Shown here piece by piece: positions 36,071 to 55,087 of a stretch of 64,000 nt of DNA; positions within the stretch are counted from its first letter, which is position 1; every line of letters begins with the position of its first letter. The position numbers were made by a program, and so were the translations under genes. Source of the stretch: Nipponacmea schrenckii (taxonomy: Eukaryota; Mollusca; Gastropoda; Lottiidae); the NCBI GenBank assembly GCA_030562195.1, contig JAUJPP010000007.1:33477769-33541768 (forward strand). Direction: 5' to 3'. The notes beneath the pieces were generated by a model that had not been told where the DNA came from, did no database searches, and saw nothing but the letters and a program-made list of their open reading frames with translations.

Positions 36071-36234
36071 GTATATGTAAATCGAATAAGACCTAATTTA
36101 AATACATGTATATTGTAAATAACATTTGTGGAGGAATCGTCGTTCAATTGTTATGCATTAATATATATATGTCCATGTACGAGAAGAAGTGGAGACAAAA
36201 TAACATTTAAACATGTCAGGGATGAATCGTTATT

Positions 36235-36445
36235 TCTATTCCTTATCTACCGAGATTGTCCATCGGAAAAGCCTTGGACCCGGGGGTCAACCTGTTACAA
36301 CATTATACAAAACCTAAAGGATTACAACAATGGGAGAAATACCTAGAAATTGAATCACAAAAAGTATGGGATATCCTCTCACGTATATTCGATATAAATG
36401 GTTTCAAACAAACAACCTCCATAGAAAATACTTGGTCTATATAAA
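36235..36445 (+). pseudogene. LINE ORF2 C-terminal fragment
   Basis: The frame reads GLQQWEKYLEIESQKVWDIL then IFDINGFKQTTSIENTW. The pattern WEKYL ... W--IF followed by short aromatic-poor text is like the region after the reverse transcriptase in L1-type ORF2. There are no other domains and no start. The assignment is tentative. Confidence 0.35.
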
Positions 36446-37017
36446 ATGAGCGCAATCCCTAAGGCATTATATAACTTTATCAAACATTCATTAATTTTAA
36501 CTAAATATTTTATTTATTTCACAAAGATACAAAAATCAAAAAGTATTAAGAAATATAATATATAATTACACAATATATCACAAACTGAATTAAATATGTT
36601 TCCTAACAATGAAGAGTATATAAATAAATGGTCGTTTCTGACGTTTTGAAAAAATTTGTCCTCTTACAGTTTGAGATTAAATTAAAGTATTTCTCTGCCA
36701 TCACCATCACCAATAAATTGTTTAACTTAAACTGTAGGCCCTATATGTATGTATATTATACAATATTATGTCAATTTCTTTTTTTTTGTGCATGTTTGTG
36801 TACATGAAGGTTGTTTATAAAATAAAAGAAATGTATATATACAAAAAAAAAACAAAACAAAAATAAAAGCGATTCCCATCGTAATACGCCCACATTTATA
36901 ATGGCAGCCAATTTGTCTGGGAGGTTGACAAGAAATATCTGTAAATGAAAGATTTTTCTTGATCTTTAAATTAAGTTCATCTTTGGTGATTAGGAACACT
37001 CATAATAAATTTCATAA
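36446..37017. other. AT-rich stretch with a pearl-like end fragment
   Basis: No gene. At about 36888-36912, ATACGCCCACATTTATAATGGCAGCC resembles the head of the pearl-like family (TATACGCCCACTGGCAGC). Confidence 0.4.
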
Positions 37018-39216
37018 GATAGCTTGCCAGGCAAGGTAATATACGCCCACTGGCAGCATTTATTTCAAATAAAAACTTTTCAGTAAGGTTACAATAAGTG
37101 GAATGAAATATTCAACCTTCCAACCTATTTTTTTCTAGGGTCTCTAGTTTCATTAAAAACTGTCAAGAATTGTACCTAATAACAACTCATTAATTATTCT
37201 TCGGTATTTTTATGATTTGCAATAGGGTTCACCCTTAATAATATTTTGATATTTTTAATTCTTAATAAGGCTCATCATTGGTTGATATTAAACAATTTTA
37301 GCGAGTTTTGTCAAAAAAGGAATGTTTAGAGTGTTCACAAGCCAAAAGTTGAAAGCGTTTCTGAAAACAGGCGCCATAACTGACACTAAATATTTTTCGA
37401 TTTATCTGATTTTCAATAGGGTTTATCCTTGTGAGAAAACAAATACTAAAGCCAAGTTTCATCAAAATCCATTCAAAATTGTTCTTTCTAGAGTGTTTAC
37501 GAGTTAAATTGAACGCGTTTTCAAAAACAAGGTCAATAACTTGTACTAAATATTTTTCGATTTTCAATAGGGTTCATCCTTGGGAGACAACAAATACTCC
37601 AGCCAAGTTACATCAAAATCCATTAAAAATTGTTCTTTCTAGAGTGTTTACAAGCTAAAATTGAACGCGTTTTCAAGAACAAGGGCTATAACTGACACTA
37701 AATATATTTCTATTTATTTGATTTATAATAGGGTTCATCCTTGGGTAAAAACAAATACTCAAGCCAAAGTTAATCAAAATCCATTAAGAATAGTTCTTTC
37801 TAGAGTGTTTACAAGCTAAAATTGAATGCGTTTTCAAGAACAAGGGCAGTAACTCATACTAAAATTTTTTTCGATTTCGCTGATTTTCAATAGGGTTGGT
37901 TCATCCTTGAGTTATAACACACTCTCACACCAAGTTTCATCGAAATCCATCAAGAATTGTGCCATGTAGAGTGTTTACGAGACAAAAATCGAATGTGTTT
38001 AAAAGAACAAGGGCAATAATTCATATTAGATATATTTTGATATTTTTAATTTTCAATTAGGCTCATCCCTTGCGATATCCAACAATTTCAGTGAGTTTTG
38101 TCAACATTGGTCATGAATTGTACCTTCTAGAGTGTTTATTAGCCAAAAAGTTAAACCCGTTTTCAAACACAAGGGCAATAACTGACACATATATTTCGAT
38201 TTATTTGATTTTCAATAAGGTTCATCCTTGGGTAAAAACAAATACTCAAGCCAAGTTTTATCAAAATCCATTAAGAATTGTTCTTTCTAGAGTGCTTACA
38301 AGCTAAAATTGAACGCGTTTTCAAACACAAGGGCAATAACTGATACTAAATATTTTTCGATTTAACTGAATTTCAATAGGGTTCATCCTTAGGTGATTAC
38401 AAATACTCATGCCAAGTTATGTCAAATTCGCTCAAGAATTGTGACTTGTAGAGTGTTTACAAGGCAAAAATCCAACACATTTTATAGAACAAGGGCAATA
38501 ATTCCTATTAAATATATTTCGATATGTGCTATTTTCAAAAGGGTTCATTCTTGGGTGATATTGAACAATTTCAGCAAGTTTCGTCAAAATCGGTCAATAA
38601 CTGTGCTTTGTAGAGTGTTTACAAGCTAAAAATTGAACGCGTTTTCAAAAACAAGGGCAATAACTGATATTAATATTTTTTCGATTTGACTGGTTTTCAA
38701 TAGGCTTCATCCTTGGTTGATAACAAATACTCCAAGTTTCATTAAAATCCATTAAAAATTGTTCTCTAAAGAATGTTTACAAGCTAAAATTGAACGCGTT
38801 TTCAAGAACAAGGGCAATAACTCATACTAAAATTTTTTCGATTTCGCTGATTTTCGATAGGGTTTATCCTTGAGTTATAACATACTCTCACACCAAGTTT
38901 CATCAAAATCGGTCAAGAATTGCACGTTGTAGAGTGTTTACGAGCCATTCAAGAACAAGGGCACGAACTCTATTTTTTTTCCGATTTCGCTGATTTTCAA
39001 TAGGGTTCATCCTTGCGTGATCATAAACACTCATATTAAGTTTCATCTAAATCCGTCAAGAATTACACCGTGTAGAGTGTTTACGAGCAATTGTGGACGG
39101 ACGGACGGACGGACGGACGGACGGACGGACCGACGGACGGACCGACGGACGGACGGACGGACGGACGGATGTGGGTGACGACAATATACGCCCCCCATTT
39201 CATGTGGGCGTATAAA
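37018..39216 (+). mobile_element. pearl-like element with expanded core, about 2.2 kb
   Basis: Head GATAGCTTGCCAGGCAAGG-TATACGCCCACTGGCAGC. About twelve core units of roughly 155-165 bp follow, each with AACAAGGGCAATAACT, a TTTCAATAGGGTTCATCCTTG phrase and TCTAGAGTGTTTACAAGC. A GACG/GACC microsatellite runs from about 39096 to 39168. The tail is CATTTCATGTGGGCGTATAAA. No coding capacity; scattered frames follow the repeat. Confidence 0.85.
39096..39168. repeat. (GACG)n microsatellite
   Basis: About 18 GACG/GACC tetranucleotides directly before the tail of the pearl-like element. The same motif precedes the tail of several other copies in the window. Confidence 0.95.
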
Positions 39217-40430
39217 AATTCCATCAAGAAAACAGCTTTTTATCGTGCCCACAAAGAATTCACGAAGAAGGGCAGACGCGTTTTCAAGAACAAGGGCAAT
39301 AACTCGGGCTTTGAATTATATATATTTCGATTGGTCTGATTTTCAAAAGAGTTCATCCTTGGGTGATTACAAAGACTCACAAGTTTCGTCCAAATCCATC
39401 AAGAAACCAGCTCGCTATCGTGTCCACAACAATTGTGGATTGACAGAGAGTGATTGCTTTTGACTTTGCGAAAAAAACGCGCGTGTTTTAACTACATTTT
39501 CCATCCGATATTGACTAACAGTTTGAGAGTTCTTCCTCTTGACTTCGTAAAGCCTCGTCAAATTTAGTTTATAAGACAATGCAGTGAAAACGAGAAAGAT
39601 AGCTTGCCAGGCAAGGTAACATACGCCCACTGGCAGCATTGAGTTATAATTTGAGCATTGAGAATAATAAATTTTAAAAAGTCGTCATATTCAAACTTCA
39701 CTACTTTCTTATCAATTCTTATGCTCATACACCAAGTTTCATTCAAATCCATTGAAAATTGTAGCTTCTATTGTGTCTACAACAAATATAGAGGCTGGGG
39801 CAAAAAACCGTTCATCGAAAAATCGTTAAAATCGAACTTGACCGCCGTCTTATCCATTCCAATGCTCATACAAAGTTTCATTAAGATCCATTTAAAATTT
39901 ATATTAGTGTCTACAACAAATGTTGCAGTTTAACGGACAGTACGATATTGACTAACAGTTTGAGAGTTCTTCCTCTTGACTTCGTAAAGCCTCGTCAAAT
40001 TTAGTTTATAAGACAATGCAGTGAAAACGAGAAAGATAGCTTGCCAGGCAAGGTAACATACGCCCACTGGCAGCATTGAGTTTGAATAATAAATTTTAAA
40101 AAGTCGTCATATTCAAACTTCACTACTTTCTTATCAATTCTTATGCTCACACCAAGTTTCATTCAAATCCATTGAAAATTGTAGCTTCTATTGTGTCTAC
40201 AACAAATATAGAGGCTGGGGCAATAACTCAAAAACCGTTCATCTAAAAATCGTCAAAATCGAACTTGACCGCCGTCTTATCAATTCCAATGCTCATAGCA
40301 AGTTTAATTAAGATCCAAATAAAATTGTAGCTTCTATAGTGTCTACCACAAATGTTGACCGACCGACGGACCGACAGACGGACAGGGGCGACGACAATAT
40401 ACGTCCACATATTCACGTGGGCGGAAAAAT
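39217..40430 (+). mobile_element. pearl-like partial copies with tandem duplication
   Basis: A tail-less core piece at about 39220-39430 is followed by two heads (GATAGCTTGCCAGGCAAGG at 39598 and 40035). Only the second leads to a microsatellite and a tail (GTCCACATATTCACGTGGGCGG, about 40427). The stretch from 39507 (GATATTGACTAACAG) recurs from 39944, a direct duplication of about 437 bp that includes flanking DNA outside the element. Confidence 0.75.
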
Positions 40431-40752
40431 TGATTCTAGTTTTTATTAACACTATTAAAATTTTCCTGTATCTGCCATCCGGTATCTATTTGACTTTGCG
40501 AGGCAAGATATATCAGACTGGGTGAGAATTGAAAACCAGAACAATTTTTCATTAATTATATATTTTCATAAAAAAAAATCATATAAATTTTCATCAGAAA
40601 TATTTTTTTTAAAGAAAAATGTGGGTTATTTTAAAACAATTCTAATACAAACATTAAAATATTTATAAATTATAGTACGAAAATGATTTTTTTTTATAAT
40701 ATTTAAATGTTACACTTGACCATGATGATACATGCTGATCAGTTTCAAAAAA

Positions 40753-41248
40753 GATAGCTTGCCAGGCAAGTTAATATACGCCCACTGGCAGCTTAAATTT
40801 GAATAATATATGGGGCAAAAATTCAAAAAAGATTTATTGAAAATTGTTATTAATACCAATGCTTGATCACACCAAGTTTATCAAAATCCATTGAAAAATT
40901 GAAGCTTTTATTGCACCCACAATTTAATTTTAACTAAAAAACCGTTCCATCCAAAAATCGTCGAATTCAAACTTGACTATTGCCTTATCAATTCTAATGC
41001 TCACACCAAGTTTAATAAAAATCCATTGAAAATGGTTGCTTTTATTGTATCTACCACAAATATACCTGCAGTGGCAATAACTCAAAAACCCTTCATCGAA
41101 AAATCATCAAAATCAAACTTGACCGTCGTCTCATCAATACTAATACTCACACCCAGTTTCATTAAAATCCATTTAAAATTGTAGCTTCTCTTTTGTCTAC
41201 AACAAATGTTGACGGACAGGGGCAACCAATATGTCCACATATTCATTT
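40753..41248 (+). mobile_element. pearl-like element, short copy
   Basis: The head GATAGCTTGCCAGGCAAG at 40753 is followed by about three decayed core units. The microsatellite is reduced to GACGGACAGG and the tail ATGTCCACATATTCAT lacks its final GTGGGCG. Confidence 0.7.
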
Positions 41249-43450
41249 CAAAGAAGCTTTCTATTTCATACTGCTTGCTATGACAGATTCCACATTGTGA
41301 TCATTTCTTCATGTAAAATATTTCTGGGGTTATTCTTCATGTTTCATGTTTCTTCATAAATAAAGTAATTTATATTGGTAATTTATATTGTTGATATTAC
41401 AAATTGAGCAGCTGATATTAAAGTAATTCTAGGTTTCTTCTTATATTTCTTAAAAAAGGTCAACACGATATCATTTGAATCAACCAAGAGTGCCCTATTT
41501 AATAAACACTTTGTCACTACACATTAACCAAACGTATGGCTCTAACATAATTGAATAGTTCACAGCCAATTTGAATCTCTTCCTTGATTTCGTAAATCAT
41601 TTAAGGGTTAGATGAAATATTTAAGCTTGTTTTAAATTTAACTTATTTAAGTTCTATGTACACTTTGTATATTCAATATTGAACAATAATTAAAGGTACA
41701 GGTCCAAATAAGTGAGTGTTTTTTATTGGTTTAACTAAAAGAAGTAGATGGAACTAAATCAAAATATCTAGAGTTCTATTCTTTAAAAACTTCAAATTAA
41801 AAAAAAATCAAATAGAATGTAACCAATAAAGAAAACATTTTTCCATTAAAAACACTACTAAGATCATTGGAAAAAGGTTCTGATCTTCTTATATATTATA
41901 TATATTTTGTTTAGGTATTATCTTTTTATCTGGTCCAAATTTTTCTGCAATTATAAATAATAAAATCATGCTTATTTTGTACAATACTCTAACTTTACCT
42001 AAGAGGTTTTCTTCCGATTTATTTTTTATTTCCTGTTTTCTGTGGTTTATTTTCCTATTAATTTTGTTCAATTAAAACTTTGCACACCAGATATGAGAAT
42101 TAGCTTAAAGTACAGGACTTACTCTTGCTAAGAATGTTTTGATTGAATTATTTAATCAATTGATTAATTAAAAACTATTAAATTAAAAAGCTATTTTTGA
42201 AAAAAAAAAACTTCAGATCAGTAATGGAGATTGTAAGGTTGTAACCATAGAAAATAATACAATATCATGATCTGTATTTCAATCCAATTGTAAATCACAT
42301 TTCCTACAAACAAAATCGTGAATACATAAAAATACTTTAACAACAATTGGTCATGAAGTTAGCATGTTTTATATTAGTAAGGATACAAACTGACTATAAA
42401 TATATCAAAATAAATTATGCAAATAATATAATTGTTACTAATGCTAGAGAAATATTCAATCAAAATCTAGAGATAAAAGTCATTGTCTTGAAGGAATAAA
42501 AGATTCTATAATTATCTCATTTTCACAATTTCAAGCTATTAGAAACTCTGTCTTATACCTTGACATATTACATATTTTCATGGATCTTAAGACATTTGTA
42601 ACAACAGCCTATTATTTGTGTTGCACTAGGAAATACAGCCAAATAAGAGAGCTCTACTAGTTGTATAACGAGGTGTAAAGATAAGGTATGATCCAATCAA
42701 ATAATGCCTTATTATACCCTGACATTGTGAAGAGTCTAGTAAATACATATTGTACATAATAAAAGTGATATGTGGGTATATATCTATATTTTAGGGATAC
42801 CAAGTTTATAAATCCAATTGTTTAGGGGCATCAAATGGTCCAGAACATGCCATATCATTTATACTCTCCACAATAAAAGTAGCTTAGTACAAATTAGACA
42901 TGGACAAATTGCTTAGAAATTTTGTTAACATATTTGTAATGTGCATCTGATAACACTAAAAAAATGAAAAGATATTGCGGCATATTACATATTTAACCTC
43001 TTTACTGCCAAAAATACTTTACTGCCAATCTTAATTTGACTGTCATTTTAGCTCCCAATTTATAACCTTACTTTGACAAATATTGCTATTAAATAAAAAT
43101 AAATTTTTTATTCGGTCACCTTGAGCAAATCTATCTCCTATATCTAAACCATTAAATAAAATCCTCACAAATTCATTGGAACTAAGACTGATTCAAAATA
43201 AAACAACAATCACACACTACAAGTATATAAGTATTTGTAATAATCTAGTTGTTAAACATGAATTTAAAAAAAAAAAAAAATGCAAATGAAAATACAATTT
43301 TGCATAAAAATTTGTCATTTCATTAACTACATTTTCAAAAAGTTACCACAATAAAAAGAAATAAACACAAAAATCAGGCATCTTTTCATAATTTTGAGCA
43401 ATGTTATTGTGATCTACTAAAGAATATAAATCAAAACAAACATTGGCTCA
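41249..43450. other. AT-rich intergenic DNA downstream of the Rab gene
   Basis: No gene or known repeat. Very AT-rich with A runs, e.g. at about 43266-43280. Confidence 0.5.
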
Positions 43451-43816
43451 ATAACTGTGTTTCCACTTGGACAAAAAGGCGGTTTAAAGCTAGTTTTTCT
43501 GTGCTTCCACTTGTTAAATTGCCGAACTGTACGGTTCGGCAACCGAAAAACTCCATTTTTGCGTTATTTATCAGGGCCAAATGAAAGCTAGCTTTAAAGC
43601 CGACTTTTCAAACAAGTGGAAATGCAAAAAAGCTGCCTTTTTCTCGTTCAACTAATTTTATGGTCAATATTTACCTGTCAATAATTTGCCACTGTTTGAT
43701 CGAGACTAAAGTAGTTCGAGAAGCAGATAAACTCAGTGGAAACACAGCGTGTTCGGCAATAAAGCTGGCTTTAAAGCTAGCTTTACTTCACATTTCGAAG
43801 TGGAATCGCAGTTAAT
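43451..43816 (+). mobile_element. MITE family (TIR AACCGCGTTTCCACTT-like), fullest copy
   Basis: Left end ATAACTGTGTTTCCACTTGG, right end AAGTGGAATCGCAGTTAAT, imperfect terminal inverted repeats. Inside are further palindromic blocks (AAAGCTAGCTTTA, CCGAACTGTACGGTTCGG) that would give a highly folded single strand. No coding capacity. Relatives are at 16229-16590 and 47202-47596. Confidence 0.78.
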
Positions 43817-45418
43817 GTTAACACTTCAATTGGTTTGGCCATTATATAGTGTTATTAAACTCAACAAACTGACATCATGAATAAAGATAGTCTAAATGTA
43901 GACTGAAAATCAGTAGTTTATTGGCAAGTCATTAAGAAATAATATATGGCAATATCTAAATTTGAAATCTAACAGTAGTAAAAAAAAAAAAATGGATCTG
44001 CCACCATCTAGAATTCTGATATAATGTTAGAAAGTTTGTCTGACAATCATGATACAATAAAAGATTTTGGGAAGACTCATCCAAACTAACCCAACCTAAG
44101 ATCACATAGTGGTTGATTTGAATGTGTGGTTTGACTGAAACTTTATTTAAAATATTTGAGGCAATTTCATTCACATTTCTGATTTTGAATTTCTATTAGA
44201 TTTAAATTTATAGTTTCATATATATTTATATGTAAATATATTTACATCTGTAACACTGAAGAAATATCATTTATAATATCATTTGACATTTGCAGTTTAA
44301 TTAAATAAAGGGTACATAAATATATAGATTCTTTCTATCATTATTGATATATTATAGGTTTAAGGAATGTTTTTTTTCTTTGGAAAGTTTCTGTTTGCGA
44401 ATGTATCATATGCCTGAGTCATCAAATTCATATTAAAGGGATAATAGGTCTTAGAATGAACATTAAATTTGAAAAATTTTAAACTTGGTCAGTAAAAGCT
44501 CTGTTCATCAGTAAATATACATGCTGCCATAAATAACTTAGCCACCTTTATTAAGAGCCCACCTTCAATAAGCGACCACAATTAAGTCACCCCTACGAAT
44601 TTCAATGCGATTAACAACTGATTAAGTACATGTACTGTAAAGACTTGAAAACTTTGTTCTTGGAAAAATAAGGCTACCGTAAAATGTATCAGAAAGTGAA
44701 AGTAGAGTGTACTGGATATTAAAAAATCATTATCAGGTGAAAATGGATTAATTCGTGTAACCGACAATTAAAATCCAAGTACACAATGATATTCTATTTA
44801 TTTATGGTGTAGAATTTCGATATTGGAAAAGAAAGTTCCCGTGAATACTAAAAATAAGATTCTTTCTAAAATGTCAAAACAAAATGGTCTTGCAGTTCCT
44901 CTCATGAGAGAACACCTTTATTCAGCGAACATCTTTTGAATATTCCCTTGAGTGGCCTCTGAATCAATACAGGTTCTACTGTAATTATCCATAAAGATGC
45001 ATTTGATTATTGAAAAAAGCTTAATAAATTGATTAAGCGTTTTTCAAAAATGACTTCATTTTTAAGGGATTCTGTTACTTTATGACACCTGGTAAGTCCA
45101 CTTTAGAATATATACTCATAATTATTGACCATTCTTGAGAACTTAAATTTTATGTTCATGCTAAGATGCAGTATCACTTTTTAAGTCATTGTAGCCTTAG
45201 TTTGGTTAAAACTCTTCTGCAAGTATCATGTTCTGTTTAAGATGTTCAGATCTCCAAAAAATATTAGTACAAGTGTAAACTTATTTAGAACTTGACTACC
45301 TACTGAGCTTGTTATCTTCAATTTGTTATATCATTACAGTACGTAACAAAGACCGAATTCATCATACGACCTTCATTGTGTATCAGTATCATTTGGAAAT
45401 CAAGTCATTTAAACACAT
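43817..45418. other. AT-rich intergenic DNA / possible 3' UTR of the Rab gene
   Basis: No other gene. The Rab transcript would end somewhere here; no unmistakable AATAAA close to the stop codon was found on the minus strand. Confidence 0.4.
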
Positions 45419-52650
<7,232 letters not shown>

Positions 52651-52697
52651 TGTTTATGATAATTTACATGTATACATTATAGTAGTATCATTTTGAG

Positions 52698-53155
52698 CTG
52701 AAATTTATAGAAAATGATCAATTATTAGAAATATTCAATTTTTGACCTTTAAATTAACAAAGATAGCTTGCCAGTAATTTACAGTCATTGTTATAGATAA
52801 GCTAGCATGCCAGACAAGGTAACATATGCCGACACATCAACATTGTTACATAATTCTTTCCTCTGATTTATAGCATCTACATATATACAAACCGTTCATC
52901 TAAATCGTCAAATTCAAACAATGGCGACCATCTTGTCCATTCAACTCACAACAAGTTTCATCAAAATCTATTTAAAATTTTTTATTTTGACGCACTTTTA
53001 CTTACTAGGTCGAGGGCAAAAACTTGCAAACCATCCATTGGAAAATCATTTAATTCAAACTTGACTGTTATCTTCTAAATTTCCAATGCTCACACCAAGT
53101 TTTATAAAAAAAATTCATTGCATTAACTCGCAAAAAAAAAATCATCAAATTTCAC
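52698..53155. repeat. Rab upstream intron region with decayed pearl-like head
   Basis: GATAGCTTGCCAG at about 52762 and GCTAGCATGCCAGACAAGG at about 52799 are decayed heads; core phrases such as CTCACAACAAGTTTCATCAAAATC follow. No microsatellite or tail before the 36-bp array begins. Confidence 0.5.
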
Positions 53156-53159
53156 AAAT

Positions 53160-53645
53160 TGGGTCTTTAATTTGTATCTGTTAGTTTTTAACTCTTAATT
53201 CTTTAATTTGTATCTGTTAGTTTTTTACTCTGAATCCTTTAATTTGTATCTGTTAGTTTTTAACAATTAATCCTTTAATTTGTATCTGTTAGTTTTTAAC
53301 TCTGAATCCTTTAATTTGTATCTGTTAGTTTTTAACTTTGAATCCTTTAATTTGTATCTGTTAGTTTTTAACAATTAATCCTTTAATTTGTATCTGTTAG
53401 TTTTTAACTTTGAATCCTTTAATTTGTATCTGTTAGTTTTTAACAATTAATCCTTTAATTTGTATCTGTTAGTTTTTAACTCTGAATCCTTTAATTTGTA
53501 TCTGTTAGTTTTTAACTCTGAATTCTTAAATTTGTTTCTATTAGTTTTTAACCCATAATCCTTTAATTTGTATCTGTTAGTTTTTAACCCTTAATCCTTT
53601 AATCTGTATCTATTAGTTTTTAACTCTTAATCCTTTAATCTGTAG
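53160..53645. repeat. 36-bp tandem array
   Basis: About 13 copies of TTTAATTTGTATCTGTTAG followed by TTTTTAAC and a variable TCTGAATCC/AATTAATCC. Three spacer variants recur in a mixed order, which points to spread of multi-unit blocks. No coding frame. Confidence 0.93.
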
Positions 53646-54380
53646 GAATGGATACTGAATGATTATCTAGTATAATAACTAAGTAATACAATATCTTGGT
53701 GATCATTACTATGAGTTCACCACTTTGTAAGATTTAGGAAGGGAAGACGGATGGAAATAAGGAGTGAGATGGAAAGAGATAGGTAGTGAGACAGATCAAG
53801 GTTAGGTCTACCTTAACTCTGATCTGTTGATCTGTCAATATGTAAATATCTATATACAGTATCCATGAGCTGTAAATATTGTTATTTGTTTGTTGAAGAA
53901 ATAGAACTTATTAACTATTACAACAGTTATGTTTATTCAAATGACAATACTATATTAAGAGTAAGAACTGGATATACAGAGTGTCCCAATTGGTCTCGCT
54001 AAAGCTACACACCCGGAACCTCACAAGAGACCACTTGGTGATATCTACTAGAGTGTTTTGGAGCATTTCGTAAAATTAAAAGGGTAGAATCCCAGGCTAG
54101 AAAACTGCTGGAAAATATGCAAACATTGACTTTGTCGTTTTATTTTAACTTTTGCATTTATATATATTTATTTGAAATCTAACAGGACAATGGACATGCA
54201 AACCTTAAAAGATTTCAAAAACTCCATATCAAATAGCTTATACATTAAGTTATTATTGCCTATACAAAAAGACTTACATTCTAAATGTTAACCTAAATTT
54301 AAAAATTCTTATGTAAATGCCTTTAATCAGCATTGATAGACCTTTTTATCAAAATTAAAACCATCGATAAACATATGCTT
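53646..54380. other. non-coding stretch
   Basis: No gene seen; may be first intron of the Rab gene if the 5' exon near 57.14 kb is real. Confidence 0.4.
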
Positions 54381-54385
54381 TTTAT

Positions 54386-55087
54386 ATACCCCCCACTTTT
54401 ACTGAACTCGTCAGTAAAGCGCGGAATCTGTTGGTAAAAAGGAGCCATGGAAAGAGAGAAAACCTTGTGTCTGTAAAGATGTTATCGGTAAACCGTTCGT
54501 CTTCATTAAAGTGATTTTTACTAAACTTGTCGGATGGGGAATGGAGCCTTCGGAAGAACTGATTGGCTGACCGAAAGAGTGGAAACCTTGTGTCAGTTAT
54601 GATGTTATAGGAAAACTGTTTGTCTACATTTAAAGTGATTTTTACTGAACTTGTCGGTAAAACGCAGAATAGGTCGAAAAAGGCTATATAAAACATATGG
54701 TTTTCCAATGGAAATTGATAATTTTGACCGGTGAAAACGACTTCCAAAATCGCATCAGATGTATTCTCCAGGTTTCCTAGTTAGCAAAATTTTCCGGGGG
54801 AGAACCCCCCCACCATGTCGGTAAAACGCAGAATAGGTCGAAAAAGGACATACAAAACATATGGTTTTTCCAATGAAAATTGATAATTTGGACCAGTGGA
54901 ATAGACTTCCAAAATCGCGTCAGATGTATTCTCCGGGTTTCCTACTTTGTAAAATTTTCCGGGGAAGGACCCCTGAACCCCCCGCCAATGCAAGGGTCAA
55001 ATACGAAGGCCTTTTGCCTTCAAGACTTGCCTTGGAAAAATCACCTTTCATTCCCCCCTATCAGGCATATTCTAGATACACCCCTGA
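54386..55087 (-). mobile_element. hAT-like non-autonomous element with internal tandem duplication
   Basis: Its first part (ACTGAACTCGTCAGTAAAGCGCGGAAT) matches the element at 25442. A block starting CGCAGAATAGGTCGAAAAAGG is present at 54663 and again at 54827, a 164-bp tandem duplication. The right end ATACACCCCTG read in reverse (CAGGGGTGTATCTA) resembles the CAGGGACGTAGCTA terminus of the 25-kb copy and hAT-type ends. No transposase. Confidence 0.5.
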
